Of a DNA stretch of 64,000 bases, positions 33,690-42,609 are shown in pieces (position 1 is the stretch's first letter; every line of letters starts with the position of its first letter). The translations under genes and the position numbers were made by a program. Source of the DNA: Paraburkholderia sp. HP33-1 (lineage in GTDB: Bacteria; Pseudomonadota; Gammaproteobacteria; Burkholderiales; Burkholderiaceae); NCBI RefSeq assembly GCF_021390595.1, contig NZ_JAJEJR010000002.1:620001-684000 (forward strand). Reading direction: 5' to 3'. The notes beneath the pieces are model-generated. The model did no database searches, was not told where the DNA came from, and saw only the letters and a program-made list of their open reading frames with translations.

Positions 33690-35739
33690 GATTCGACCAT
33701 TCCTTTGCCGCGTCGTCCGACGCTGCGCGTTCGAGTTCGCCAAGGCGCGCGTCGCCGAGGCTTTGCAGCGCGGCGCTTGCCGCGTCGGTTGCGACATCGG
33801 GCGCAGGCCGCTGCGTGGGAGCCTCGGCATCGGTGCGAACCGGTTGCCCATGCGCGGCGGCCGTCAGCCGTTGCAGCCAGCCGCCGATCGTCGCGGCTGC
33901 GGGCCGCCGTTCGGCGAGCAGCAGCATCGGCACTTCGAGCGCGGCGAATCCGGCCAGTTCGTGGTGGCGCGCAGCGAGCCACTGCGGTTCCGGTCGCACC
34001 CACGACGGTTCGTAGTGCATCAGCGCGAGATCCTCGCGCAGCGCGCCGCCGCGGGCCAACGCGCTCGCCGCTTCGGCGCGTCGCGTGTCGGCGTCCCCAG
34101 GCGCTGCAAGCCGTGCCCATTGCTCGCGCAGCCCGGTCAGCGCCAGTTCGACGCGCGCGGCGATGCTGACCGGCCACACGCGCGTGAACACCAGATAGAC
34201 GACCACGTTGCCGATCAGGATGCCGATCGTGCGATCTCGCGCGATCGTCAGATCGAAGGCGGGCGCCGCGCCCTGGACCACGCAGAGGAAGAACGCGAAC
34301 GCGATCTGAAAACCCGCATACGAAATGCGCGGCGAGCCGAACGCGACCCACGCCGACAAGCCCGCGCCGATCAGCACGACGGCCATCAACTCGACGATCG
34401 ACGTCAGCGCGGGCATCACGAAGACGATCGCGGCGGTGCCGGCGAGCGCGCCGACGATACAGCCGGCGATGCGCAGCGCCAGCTTCTCGACGGTCTCCGC
34501 GGTGGTGCCGAGCGAGACGATGTAGACAGTGATGAAGCAGGTGTGGATGCCGGGCCAGTCGAGCTGCGAATACAGCAGATAGCAGAACATCGCCGCGACG
34601 GTAGTCTTCAGCGCGTAGCGGACGTGCTCGGGATTCGTGAACGCGTCGGCGGCGAAGAAGCCGGCGCGCGGGGGGGCGGGCGCCGGTTGCGAGGGGGCAT
34701 GCGTGGCCTGGGATTCGGCTTCGGGCTCGACCTTGGGCTCTGCAAAGCGCGTGATCGCGTCGTGCAGCGTGTCGGCCACCGCGCGTGCGAGCGGAGTCAG
34801 CGGCTCCGATGCGGGCAGGGGCAGCTCGATTTCGACCGGGTAGCCGCCGGCGTCGAGCATGCGCGCCATCTCCTCCAGCGTCGTCGCGATCGGCTCGACG
34901 AACGACGCCGGCAGCCGCGCCGAAGCTTCGCCGCACGCGAGATCGACCGCGGCCAGCAGCGTGACGCTCGACGCCGCGGCGCGTTCGAGCGCGGCGACAT
35001 CGGCTCGTCGTGACGATCCTTCCAGCGCCGACATCTTGAGCCGCTTGCCGATCTCTGCGTTGCCCTCGCGCAGCGCCGCGTTGAGCGCGTCGCGCGTGGC
35101 GTCGGGTTCGCGCAGACCGCGCGCGGCGAGACGCAGGCGTTCGGCCATATCGCGCGCGGCGAGCCGCCGTGGCGACGGCGCGCACGCGACACTCACTGCG
35201 ATCGACATAGCGGCCGGAATCGCGATAAACAGCCACGCATAGAGTAGCCCGCGCGTCGCCAGTTCGCCGACCGGCACGAGCCCGAGTTCATCGAGCGCAA
35301 AGCCGACGATCATCGCGACGATGGCGCCCACGGGCCGCAGCTTGCTTGCCGACGTCACGAACAGCAGCCCCGCGGACAGCAAGGCCATGGCCGCGAGGCG
35401 CAACGGTGGAAAGTCGACCACGACGATGGCCACGGCCAGCACGAGCCCGATGACGAAGCTGACGAGCACCAGAAGCGCCACGCCGGTCACGACGCTGGCG
35501 GTCCGGTCGGGCCGGATCATGAAGAACACCACGTAGGCCGACAGCGCCGCATCGGGTGTGCCGTACGCGCTCGTCACCCATACCGTCAGCGCGCAGATCA
35601 GCGCGACGCGTGCCGCGATCGCGGCGCGTCCGGGGAAAGGCGCGAGCAGCTTCAAAAGCTCCGCGACGCCGGGCCGCGACAGACGCCCGACGCCGCCGGC
35701 GACCGCCGCGCCCGGCATGTCAGCGGCAGGCCGCGCCAT
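33676..35739 (-). CDS. FUSC-family inner membrane transporter (fusaric acid resistance/AaeB-like)
   Basis: Integral membrane protein of 687 residues with two blocks of five or six transmembrane helices (about 25-180 and 370-520) separated and followed by cytoplasmic domains, the FUSC/AaeB plan. The ATG has GAGGTGAG upstream. FUSC proteins act with a HlyD-type adaptor to export aromatic carboxylic acids or fusaric acid. The gene overlaps the HlyD gene by 20 nt and the outer membrane factor by 14 nt. No LysR-type regulator is adjacent, unlike the aae locus of E. coli. Confidence 0.9.
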   Translation of the reverse strand: MARPAADMPGAAVAGGVGRLSRPGVAELLKLLAPFPGRAAIAARVALICALTVWVTSAYGTPDAALSAYVVFFMIRPDRTASVVTGVALLVLVSFVIGLVLAVAIVVVDFPPLRLAAMALLSAGLLFVTSASKLRPVGAIVAMIVGFALDELGLVPVGELATRGLLYAWLFIAIPAAMSIAVSVACAPSPRRLAARDMAERLRLAARGLREPDATRDALNAALREGNAEIGKRLKMSALEGSSRRADVAALERAAASSVTLLAAVDLACGEASARLPASFVEPIATTLEEMARMLDAGGYPVEIELPLPASEPLTPLARAVADTLHDAITRFAEPKVEPEAESQATHAPSQPAPAPPRAGFFAADAFTNPEHVRYALKTTVAAMFCYLLYSQLDWPGIHTCFITVYIVSLGTTAETVEKLALRIAGCIVGALAGTAAIVFVMPALTSIVELMAVVLIGAGLSAWVAFGSPRISYAGFQIAFAFFLCVVQGAAPAFDLTIARDRTIGILIGNVVVYLVFTRVWPVSIAARVELALTGLREQWARLAAPGDADTRRAEAASALARGGALREDLALMHYEPSWVRPEPQWLAARHHELAGFAALEVPMLLLAERRPAAATIGGWLQRLTAAAHGQPVRTDAEAPTQRPAPDVATDAASAALQSLGDARLGELERAASDDAAKEWSNHAPA

Positions 35740-36769
35740 GCCTCACCTCGACGATCGCGCTCGCGCCGACCCGCACCAGCCGCTCGGCCGGTTCGTCGAG
35801 CAGCACGCGCACCGGGAAGCGCTGCGCGACGCGCACCCAGTTCACCGAGGACTGCACGATCGGCAGCGTGCGCGGCAGGTTGATCCGATCGGTATCGGCG
35901 ACTCCCGCGCTGATGCCGACGACCTTGCCGTGCATCGGCTGGCTGCGGTCGATCATCGAATAGACGGTCGCGCAATCGCCCGGCGCGATCCGCGAGAGCG
36001 CGCCTTCGCGGAAGTTCGCGACCGCGAACCATTCGTCCGCGTGGACGAGTGTGAAGAGCGACTGATCCGGTGCGACCGTTTCGCCGGCCAGCACCAACAG
36101 GCCGGTCACGTAGCCGTTGTGCGGCGCGCGCACCACCGTTTCGTCGAGGTTGTGCTGCGCGAGCGCGAGCGCGGCTTCGCGCGCGTGCACGGTGGCGATC
36201 GCATCGGCATCGTCGCCGATCGTCTGGGCGCTCGCCTGCTTCTGCTCGCGGGCCTGTCTGAGCGACAGCTCGGCTTCGCGCTGCGCGACCTGCGCCTGAT
36301 CGAGTTGCTGGGCCGGCACGTAGCCTTTCGCCGCGAGCGGTGCGAGGCGCTCGACGTTGCGCGTCGCGAGCTCGTAGCTATGCGCCGCCTTGCTGGCCTG
36401 ATCGCCGGCAACGGATGCATTGGCTCGTTCGCTCGTGATGACCTTACGCCGTGAATCGAGCGCGGCGCGCGCGAGCTCGAGATCGGCCTGGGTCTGCGCG
36501 ACCAACAGGCGGTACGGCACTGGATCGATTTCGAACAGCAGGTCGCCTTGCGCGACCCGCTGGTTCTCGTGCACCGCGAGCCTGACGATGCGGCCGCCGA
36601 CCGGCGTCGCGATGTGCACGACGTCGGCGTCGATCGTCGCATCGTCTGTCGAGGGGAAACGCGTCGCGCGGTCGTATGCGAAATACGCGGCCGCGAGGCC
36701 AATCAGGATGATCGCGGCGGCGATCAGGCGGCCTTTGAGCGGAGCCTTCGATTTGCCAGCCATTTTCAT
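35720..36769 (-). CDS. HlyD/EmrA-family periplasmic adaptor (AaeA-like)
   Basis: Membrane fusion protein of 349 residues, start at ATG 36769 overlapping the upstream DUF1656 gene by ATGA. One N-terminal transmembrane helix (about 13-32) is followed by a split biotinyl-lipoyl-like domain (DADVVHIATPVGGRIVRL and its partner VRAPHNGYVTGLLV), a long helical hairpin rich in Ala, Gln and Glu, and a beta-barrel. It connects the FUSC transporter to the outer membrane factor. Confidence 0.92.
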   Translation of the reverse strand: MKMAGKSKAPLKGRLIAAAIILIGLAAAYFAYDRATRFPSTDDATIDADVVHIATPVGGRIVRLAVHENQRVAQGDLLFEIDPVPYRLLVAQTQADLELARAALDSRRKVITSERANASVAGDQASKAAHSYELATRNVERLAPLAAKGYVPAQQLDQAQVAQREAELSLRQAREQKQASAQTIGDDADAIATVHAREAALALAQHNLDETVVRAPHNGYVTGLLVLAGETVAPDQSLFTLVHADEWFAVANFREGALSRIAPGDCATVYSMIDRSQPMHGKVVGISAGVADTDRINLPRTLPIVQSSVNWVRVAQRFPVRVLLDEPAERLVRVGASAIVEVRHGAACR

Positions 36770-37059
36770 AGCAGATGTCCTGTGCCCGAGAGCCAGACCA
36801 GCACCGCGATCGTGAACCCGATCGCGAGGCAGACGGAAAGCTGAAGCGGCACGATCAGTACCCAGCCGGTGGCGACGAAAAGGCGATGGGCGATCAGCGC
36901 GCCGAGCAGACCGAGCACGCCGCCGAGCAGCCACAAGGGAAAGTACGCGCCAAAGATTTCGAACGACGGCGCGCCGTGCAGCGCGCATCCGGCCAGCAAC
37001 AGGCTCGGGGTGGCGATGACCGCCAGACGCTGGGTGCCGCGCATAGCTTGCTTTGTCAT
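36766..37059 (-). CDS. DUF1656 small membrane protein (AaeX-like)
   Basis: A 97-residue protein with three hydrophobic segments. The first looks like a signal with LLLAGC; two more follow at about 40-60 and 70-92. The FEIFGAYFPLWLLGG segment is typical of DUF1656. These proteins commonly lead aaeXAB-type or fusaric acid exporter operons, as here. No good ribosome site is seen, and ATG 37044 is an alternative start. Confidence 0.85.
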   Translation of the reverse strand: MTKQAMRGTQRLAVIATPSLLLAGCALHGAPSFEIFGAYFPLWLLGGVLGLLGALIAHRLFVATGWVLIVPLQLSVCLAIGFTIAVLVWLSGTGHLL

Positions 37060-37383
37060 ACGTTCTAGGCCGAGCTGGGCATCGCCGCAGCGACAGGATC
37101 GTCGTGCGTTGCGAGAATCGCAATACGTGAAGGGGACTTTACCAGCACAAAACGGCTAGTTGGCGAGTCCCAGGTACTGTATCGCCTCCATAAATACACC
37201 AGGAGCGCGGCATAAAAAAGGGGAGGAGGGTGCTGCTTGCTGGCAGAAAGCTTTCGGGCGGAGCTTTTGCCGGGGAGGTGAAAGGCAGCCGCAGGCCTGG
37301 CGGGAAGATCAAACAGCAAAGGCAAAGCGGTGCGAGCCTTGCCTTCGCCTTTTCAGTACTCCAGACTGCTGCGATCGGCGTGC
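37060..37383. other. Intergenic region between phnE end and efflux operon start
   Basis: 324 nt without a convincing gene. On the minus strand, after the phnE stop, the arms AAGGCAA and TTGCCTT could form a weak hairpin. The part near 37060-37150 should hold the efflux operon promoter, but I see no clear consensus. Confidence 0.35.
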
Positions 37384-38232
37384 TCAGGTCACCCGCTCGC
37401 GTAACCACGCCGACCCGAGGTCGATCACCGTCACGACGACGATCACCATGATCATCACCGCGGCAGTCTGCGCATAGTTGAACGAACGGATCGCTTCGTA
37501 CAGCAGGACGCCGATGCCGCCCGCGCCGACCATGCCGACCACCATCGCCGAGCGCACGTTTGACTCGAAGCGATAGAGCGCATAGGAGATCCACAGCGGC
37601 AGCACTTGCGGCAGCACCGCATAGACGATTTCGTCGAGGCGCGCCGCGCCGGTCGCGCGCACGCCTTCGGCCGGGCGCGGATCGATCGCCTCGACCGCTT
37701 CGGCGAACAGCTTCGCGAGCACGCCCGTCGTATGCACCCACAGGGCGAGCACGCCAGCGAACGGCCCGAGTCCGACCGCGACGATGAACAGCATCGCGAA
37801 GACCATTTCATTGATCGCGCGGCAAGCGTCCATCAGACGGCGCATCGGTTGCACGATCCACTGCGGCGCAAGATTGTGCGCGGACATCAGGCCGCACGGC
37901 ACCGCGCAGACGAGCGACAGCGCGGTGCCCCAGATCGCGACCGATAGCGTGACGTACATCTCGTGCACATAGCTGCGCCATTCGGTGAAGTCGGGTGGGA
38001 AGAAGTCTTTCGCGAACTGACCCATGTTCGCGGAGTCGCTGAGCAGATCGAGCGGACGCATGTCGGCGCCGTGCCACGCGCCGCCGAGAACGGTGAGCAC
38101 CGCGATCCAGCCGAGCAGCGACCACCAGCTGCGCTTGCCGGCTTGCTGTTTCGCTTGCTCAGCCTGCGCCGCCCGCGCGGCGGCCGCTTCGCTCGCGCGC
38201 GCCGGTGGCGTGATCAGATCGGCCGTGTTCAT
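37384..38232 (-). CDS. phnE: Phosphonate-type ABC transporter permease PhnE
   Basis: Permease of 282 residues with about six transmembrane helices. It has the EAA-type loop region ([22 protein letters not shown] in part) and the PhnE landmark [20 protein letters not shown]. The N-terminus has an Ala/Gln-rich cytoplasmic lead. Start overlaps the phnD stop by ATGA. It forms the membrane channel for phosphonate or phosphite uptake together with PhnC and PhnD. The final gene of a three-gene operon. Confidence 0.93.
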   Translation of the reverse strand: MNTADLITPPARASEAAAARAAQAEQAKQQAGKRSWWSLLGWIAVLTVLGGAWHGADMRPLDLLSDSANMGQFAKDFFPPDFTEWRSYVHEMYVTLSVAIWGTALSLVCAVPCGLMSAHNLAPQWIVQPMRRLMDACRAINEMVFAMLFIVAVGLGPFAGVLALWVHTTGVLAKLFAEAVEAIDPRPAEGVRATGAARLDEIVYAVLPQVLPLWISYALYRFESNVRSAMVVGMVGAGGIGVLLYEAIRSFNYAQTAAVMIMVIVVVTVIDLGSAWLRERVT

Positions 38233-39206
38233 TGCTTCGACTGTGCGCTGCTGAGCGCATTGAGCTTCGCGTCGAGCGCGGCCAGTTGCGTCTTGCGATC
38301 GCTATCGGACAGATGCGTATCGCTCTCGATCGTCTGCTTCTGCTGGAACAGCACGATCTCGCGAATCGGCAGCAGTTGCTGGTCCGACGATGCCTCGAAG
38401 CCGCTGTATTCGGTAATGCCGGCCATCACCGCTTTTTCGTGCGGATCGGTCTTCGCGTAGTTCAGGAAGAACTTGCGCAGCTTGTCCTTCGTCGCTTGCG
38501 GCAGGTCCTTGCGCCACACGAGCGGGTCCGACGGAATCAGCGGCGAGGTCCACAACACGCGCACCTGCGCGAACTTGTCCGGATACTCGCGCTTGAGCGT
38601 TTCCATCATCATGCTGTTGTTGGTCGCGATGTCGATCTTGTTGTTGACGACCGCCAGCAGATTCGCCTCATGGCTCGACGGCAGCACACTCCTGAACGAC
38701 GTATTGACCGGCGTGTTGTGCTTCGCAAACAGGTAGTAGCCCGGCACCAGCGTGCCCGACGTCGAGTTCGGATCGCCGAAGCCGAGCGTCACGTCCTTCG
38801 TGTTCCTGAACACGTCGTCGAGCGTCTTGAAGCGGCTGTTCACGTTCGTAATAAGCAGCGAGTAGTAGCCGCTGTCGCCGTTGGCGTGCTGCGCTTTGGC
38901 GAATACTTCGCCATCCGAACGATCGACAGCTTCGATAGCCGACGCGTTGCCGAAATAGCCGACCTGCACCTTGTTGAAGCGCATGCCTTCGATGATGCCG
39001 GCGTAGTCGGTCGCGAAGAATGCCTTCACGTTCAGGCCGGTCTGCTTCTTCATGTCTTCGATCAGCGGTTCCCAGCGCTGCTTGAGCACCGCCGACGAAT
39101 CGGTCGAGATGATGCCGAGGTTGATGTCTTCGGCATGGGCCGCGGCGACACAGGCGAAGGCGGCAGCGCCGGCTGCGAACGCGATCAGGGAGCGCAGGAA
39201 TTTCAT
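38229..39206 (-). CDS. phnD: Phosphonate/phosphite ABC transporter substrate-binding protein PhnD
   Basis: Periplasmic binding protein of 325 residues. The ATG at 39206 is favoured because it gives a standard signal peptide (about 1-25, ending AAHAED); an in-frame start 36 nt upstream is less likely. The mature part is a PhnD-type type 2 binding fold: [20 protein letters not shown] at the start, a central [17 protein letters not shown] (the Ser-Thr-Ser binding loop) and the [15 protein letters not shown] hinge. Lies between phnC and phnE. Confidence 0.93.
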   Translation of the reverse strand: MKFLRSLIAFAAGAAAFACVAAAHAEDINLGIISTDSSAVLKQRWEPLIEDMKKQTGLNVKAFFATDYAGIIEGMRFNKVQVGYFGNASAIEAVDRSDGEVFAKAQHANGDSGYYSLLITNVNSRFKTLDDVFRNTKDVTLGFGDPNSTSGTLVPGYYLFAKHNTPVNTSFRSVLPSSHEANLLAVVNNKIDIATNNSMMMETLKREYPDKFAQVRVLWTSPLIPSDPLVWRKDLPQATKDKLRKFFLNYAKTDPHEKAVMAGITEYSGFEASSDQQLLPIREIVLFQQKQTIESDTHLSDSDRKTQLAALDAKLNALSSAQSKQ

Positions 39207-39266
39207 CGGTTGAGATCCGGTTGGGTGGACGGAAAGAATCAAAAGCGCGCGACAGCGCGGGCGTGT

Positions 39267-40184
39267 TCAGTTCGACGGCGCGATGCTCAACGCGAACGCA
39301 TGGCGCGCGCAGGCGGCGCCGGTGTCCGCCCGCGCGGGCGCGGCGGCAGCATCGGGCGCGTCATGTGCCTCGTGTGTTTCGTCTGCGTCATGCGTCGCGT
39401 CGTCGAGCAGCTCGCGCGCGTCGTCGCCGTAGAGCTTCTTGAGCAGCGTCGGCGTCAGCGCGCCGGAAGGGCCGTCGTAGACCACTTTGCCGCGGCGCAA
39501 CGCGATCGTTCGCGGGCAGTACTGCATCGCGATGTCGACCTGATGCAGCGACACGAGTACGGTGATCCGATGCTCGACGTTCAGCGCGCGCAGCATGTCC
39601 ATCACGCGGCGCGACGATTCGGGGTCGAGCGAAGCGATCGGCTCGTCGGCGAGCACGATTTGCGCACGCTGCACGAGCGCCCGTGCGAGCGCGGCGCGTT
39701 GCTGCTGACCGCCCGACAGGTTGGCGGCGCGCTCGCGCGCATGTTCGCCGATCCCGACCTCGTGCAGCGCGGCGAGCGACAGTGCGCGTTCCGCGCGCGG
39801 GAAGCGGCCGCACAGCCGCCGCCACCACGGCAGGCGCGCGAGCGCGCCGATCAGCACGTTGGTTTCGACCGACAGCCGGTTCACCAGATTGAACTGCTGG
39901 AACACGAAACCGATGTCGCGGCGAATGCTGCGAACTTCGCGCACGATGCGGCCGTTCTGCTGGATCGGCCGGCCGAGAATCTCGATCTGTGAAGGCTGCG
40001 CGTCCGACGCGGTAAAGCCCGCGATATGCCGTAGCAACGTCGATTTTCCCGAGCCCGATGCGCCGATCAGCGCGACCATTTCACCGGGCACGACGCGCAA
40101 ATCGATTTCGTCGAGCGCTTTGCGGCCGTTGCCGAACGTCTTGCTCAAACGTTCGATTCGAATGGCTTCACGGATCGCTTCCAT
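39267..40184 (-). CDS. phnC: Phosphonate ABC transporter ATP-binding protein PhnC
   Basis: ABC ATPase of 305 residues, ATG 40184 with GGGAG upstream. Walker A GASGSGKS (41-48), Q-loop FVFQQFN, signature LSGGQQQR, Walker B IVLADEP and H-loop SLHQVD are all present. The C-terminus carries about 45 extra residues rich in Asp, His and Ala that are not part of the usual PhnC. First gene of the operon; 158 nt upstream lie two phased PHO-box-like sites, so phosphate-starvation control is likely. No C-P lyase genes are present in the window, so the fate of the substrate is not shown. Confidence 0.93.
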   Translation of the reverse strand: MEAIREAIRIERLSKTFGNGRKALDEIDLRVVPGEMVALIGASGSGKSTLLRHIAGFTASDAQPSQIEILGRPIQQNGRIVREVRSIRRDIGFVFQQFNLVNRLSVETNVLIGALARLPWWRRLCGRFPRAERALSLAALHEVGIGEHARERAANLSGGQQQRAALARALVQRAQIVLADEPIASLDPESSRRVMDMLRALNVEHRITVLVSLHQVDIAMQYCPRTIALRRGKVVYDGPSGALTPTLLKKLYGDDARELLDDATHDADETHEAHDAPDAAAAPARADTGAACARHAFALSIAPSN

Positions 40185-40342
40185 CTCTACTCCCTCGATG
40201 CATCCGGACGGTGCCGGCATAGGTGGGGCTCATTCTAGAAAGCGACTGTGACGGTTGAGTGAAGGCATCGCAACGTCTAGACGACTACATCTTTTTGCGT
40301 GACTTTTTTCGCTGTGTCATGTGTCGTCAGGATGGCAAAACA

Positions 40343-40393
40343 AAGTCAGCATAAAGTCAGCGATTCGAACGGAAAGTGACATACGGATGACAC
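40343..40393 (-). promoter_or_regulatory. Two phased PHO-box-like sites upstream of phnCDE
   Basis: Read on the minus strand, 40376-40393 is GTGTCAT-CCGT-ATGTCAC and 40343-40360 is CTGACTT-TATG-CTGACTT. Each is a pair of 7-base repeats with 4-base spacing, as in the PhoB consensus CTGTCAT-N4-CTGTCAT. The first pair matches the consensus in 12 of 14 repeat positions. The two boxes start exactly 33 nt (three 11-nt turns) apart. The remaining gap 40185-40498 between phnC and the divergent peptidase shows no gene. Confidence 0.55.
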
Positions 40394-40498
40394 GATTCGC
40401 GTCCACGCATACGCGCTCGCGCGTGCTGACACGCAGACAGGCTATAGTGCGTCTTTTGCGGCCGCCCTTAATAATCCCGACAACCCGGTCACGCCGTC

Positions 40499-41536
40499 AT
40501 GCCGATTCCTTTGAGCTTTCTTCCGGACAGCTTTGCCGAATATGAAGATCTCAAGTCGATACTCGACCAGGCCAGCGCAAGCTTTGAAATTCGCGCCGTC
40601 TGCGAGACCGAGGCGCGCGGCCGGCGCTTTTCCGTCTACACCGCGAGCATCGGTTCATCCGATCCGCTCGCGCCGGCCATTGGTTTTTTCGGTGGCATTC
40701 ACGGGCTCGAGCGAATCGGCTCGCAACTCGTGCTCGACTATATGCGCGCGCTGCTCGCGCGGCTCGAATGGGACGAACTGCTGGTGCGGCAATTGCAGTC
40801 CATCCGGCTGATTTTTTTGCCGATCGCGAATCCCGGCGGCATGTGGGCATCCACGCGCGCGAATCCGCACGGCGTCGACCTGATGCGCAACGCGCCGCAA
40901 AACGCCGACGCGCGCGTGCCGCTGCTTGCGGGTGGCCAGCGCGTCGGCGCGTGGCTGCCCTGGTATCGCGGCCGCGCGGGTGAGCCAATGGAGCCCGAGG
41001 CGGCCGCGTTGCTGCAAGTGGTCGGAACGCAACTCGCCACGCGGCCGCTGAGTATCGCGCTCGATTGCCATTCCGGCTACGGCTGGAGCGACAGCATCTG
41101 GTTTCCGTACGCGCGAACCCGCAAGCAGATGCCGCATCTGCCCGAAATGTACGTGTTGAAGACCATGTTCGAACACGCGCATCCGCACCACGGCTACACG
41201 TTCGAGCCGCAAAGCCATCAGTATCTGGTGCACGGCGATCTGTGGGACTACGCGTACGACCGCACGCCGGTGCCGAACATCTTCCTGCCGATGACGCTCG
41301 AACTCGGCTCGTGGCTATGGATCAAGAAGAATCCGCGCCAGCTGTTTTCGCGGCAGGGCATGTTCAATCCGGTCATGGAGCATCGCACCGCACGCGTGCT
41401 GCGGCGCCACGCGAACCTGTTCGACTTCCTCGCGCGCGCGGCATTTTCGTCGCAGCGCTGGCTGCCGCAAGGCAACCGCCGCGACCAATTGCTGCGAAGC
41501 GCGCTCGACCACTGGTACAGAACGGATAGCGCATGA
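40499..41536 (+). CDS. M14-family zinc carboxypeptidase
   Basis: Cytosolic protein of 345 residues with no signal peptide. Zinc ligands of the M14 family are visible as HxxE in GIHGLE (His68, Glu71) and the later His191 in LDCHSGYG. NPGG (111-114) and TRANPHGVDLMRN match the substrate-binding region. The catalytic Glu is probably in MTLELGSW near 265. This subgroup of M14 acts on short peptides or acylated amino acids, and the exact substrate is not predictable. Overlaps the next gene by ATGA. Divergent from phnCDE. Confidence 0.88.
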   Translation: MPIPLSFLPDSFAEYEDLKSILDQASASFEIRAVCETEARGRRFSVYTASIGSSDPLAPAIGFFGGIHGLERIGSQLVLDYMRALLARLEWDELLVRQLQSIRLIFLPIANPGGMWASTRANPHGVDLMRNAPQNADARVPLLAGGQRVGAWLPWYRGRAGEPMEPEAAALLQVVGTQLATRPLSIALDCHSGYGWSDSIWFPYARTRKQMPHLPEMYVLKTMFEHAHPHHGYTFEPQSHQYLVHGDLWDYAYDRTPVPNIFLPMTLELGSWLWIKKNPRQLFSRQGMFNPVMEHRTARVLRRHANLFDFLARAAFSSQRWLPQGNRRDQLLRSALDHWYRTDSA

Positions 41537-42411
41537 GCACGTGGATCCTGCTGCGCGGACTCACGCGCGAAACGCGGCATTGGGGGCAGTTGCCGGCTGC
41601 GTTGCGCGAAACCTTGGGTCAGACCTCGGGCGAGTGCTGCCGCGATGCAGCCGCAACGGCAACGAGCGCGGCGGTCCCGGCGAGCGCGACGGGCGTGCGT
41701 TTGCTGCTGCTCGATCTGCCCGGCAACGGCGAGTTCGCGCAGCGGCGCGCACCCGCGAGCGTCGCGGGCATGGTCGCATTCGTGCGGCAGGCGGCGCTGC
41801 AAACCGGCGTGCCGGGCCCCTACAACGTGGTCGCGATGTCGCTTGGCGGTATGGTCGCGACCGATTGGGCGCAGCGCCATCCCGGCGAAATCGAACGGCT
41901 GGTGCTGATCAATACGAGTATGCGGCCGTTCAGCCGCGCGCACGAACGGCTGCGGCCGTCGGCGTGGCCGGGCCTGCTCGGTGTCGCTGCGCATTGGAGC
42001 GATGCGCCCGACGCCGAGAGCGGCATCCATCGGCTGACGTGCAATAACGTCGACACCTTGGGCGCGGATCTCGACGCGTGGACCGCGATCCGCCGCAGCG
42101 CGCCGGTGAGCCGCGCGAATGCGTTGCGGCAATTGTGGGCCGCGGCGCGTTTTAGCGCCGCGCCTGCCGCGCCGGGCTGTGCGCTTCTGATTCTGTGTTC
42201 GCGGGCCGATGGGCTCGTGAACCCCATCTGCTCGGCGAAGCTCGCGGCGGCGTGGGGTGCGCCCCTTCGCGAGCATCCGTGGGCCGGCCACGATCTGCCG
42301 CACGACGATCCCGCGTGGACCGCCGCGCAGATTCGCGCGTGGCTCACGCGGCCAGCCGAAACGAGGGATGCGGCCGCGCCGGCATCGGCGGCGGCCAAGC
42401 CCGCGCGTTGA
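41533..42411 (+). CDS. Alpha/beta hydrolase
   Basis: Alpha/beta-fold hydrolase of 292 residues translationally coupled to the peptidase gene. The nucleophile elbow is AMSLGGM with Ser103. A DLPGNGEF loop comes before it, a probable acid lies in LCSRADGLVN, and the catalytic His is in AGHDLPHDDP. An Ala-rich insertion (about 35-55) and an Ala-rich tail look like low-complexity drift. Substrate unknown; the pairing with an M14 peptidase hints at stepwise breakdown of an acylated or esterified amide. Confidence 0.85.
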   Translation: MSTWILLRGLTRETRHWGQLPAALRETLGQTSGECCRDAAATATSAAVPASATGVRLLLLDLPGNGEFAQRRAPASVAGMVAFVRQAALQTGVPGPYNVVAMSLGGMVATDWAQRHPGEIERLVLINTSMRPFSRAHERLRPSAWPGLLGVAAHWSDAPDAESGIHRLTCNNVDTLGADLDAWTAIRRSAPVSRANALRQLWAAARFSAAPAAPGCALLILCSRADGLVNPICSAKLAAAWGAPLREHPWAGHDLPHDDPAWTAAQIRAWLTRPAETRDAAAPASAAAKPAR

Positions 42412-42429
42412 GCCGCGCACGGCATTGCC

Positions 42430-42465
42430 GCGCCGCAGCGAGGCAACGCCTTTCAGCGGCGCTTT
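42430..42465 (+). terminator. Possible intrinsic terminator after the hydrolase gene
   Basis: Inverted repeat GCGCCGC (42430-42436) and GCGGCGC (42456-42462) with a 19-nt loop, followed by TTT only. It is weak as a terminator and might also be a plain hairpin. Confidence 0.25.
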
Positions 42466-42609
42466 CGCGCAGCTTTTACGACCCGTCAGCGGGTATTACC
42501 TGACCGCGCGAATCGGCCGTATCGTCCACGGCAGGAGCATAATTTCTGTTCAGACGTTGCCTGCGAATCACGCGACACTCACCATTGCCGCCAGCCAGGG
42601 GAGTCGATC

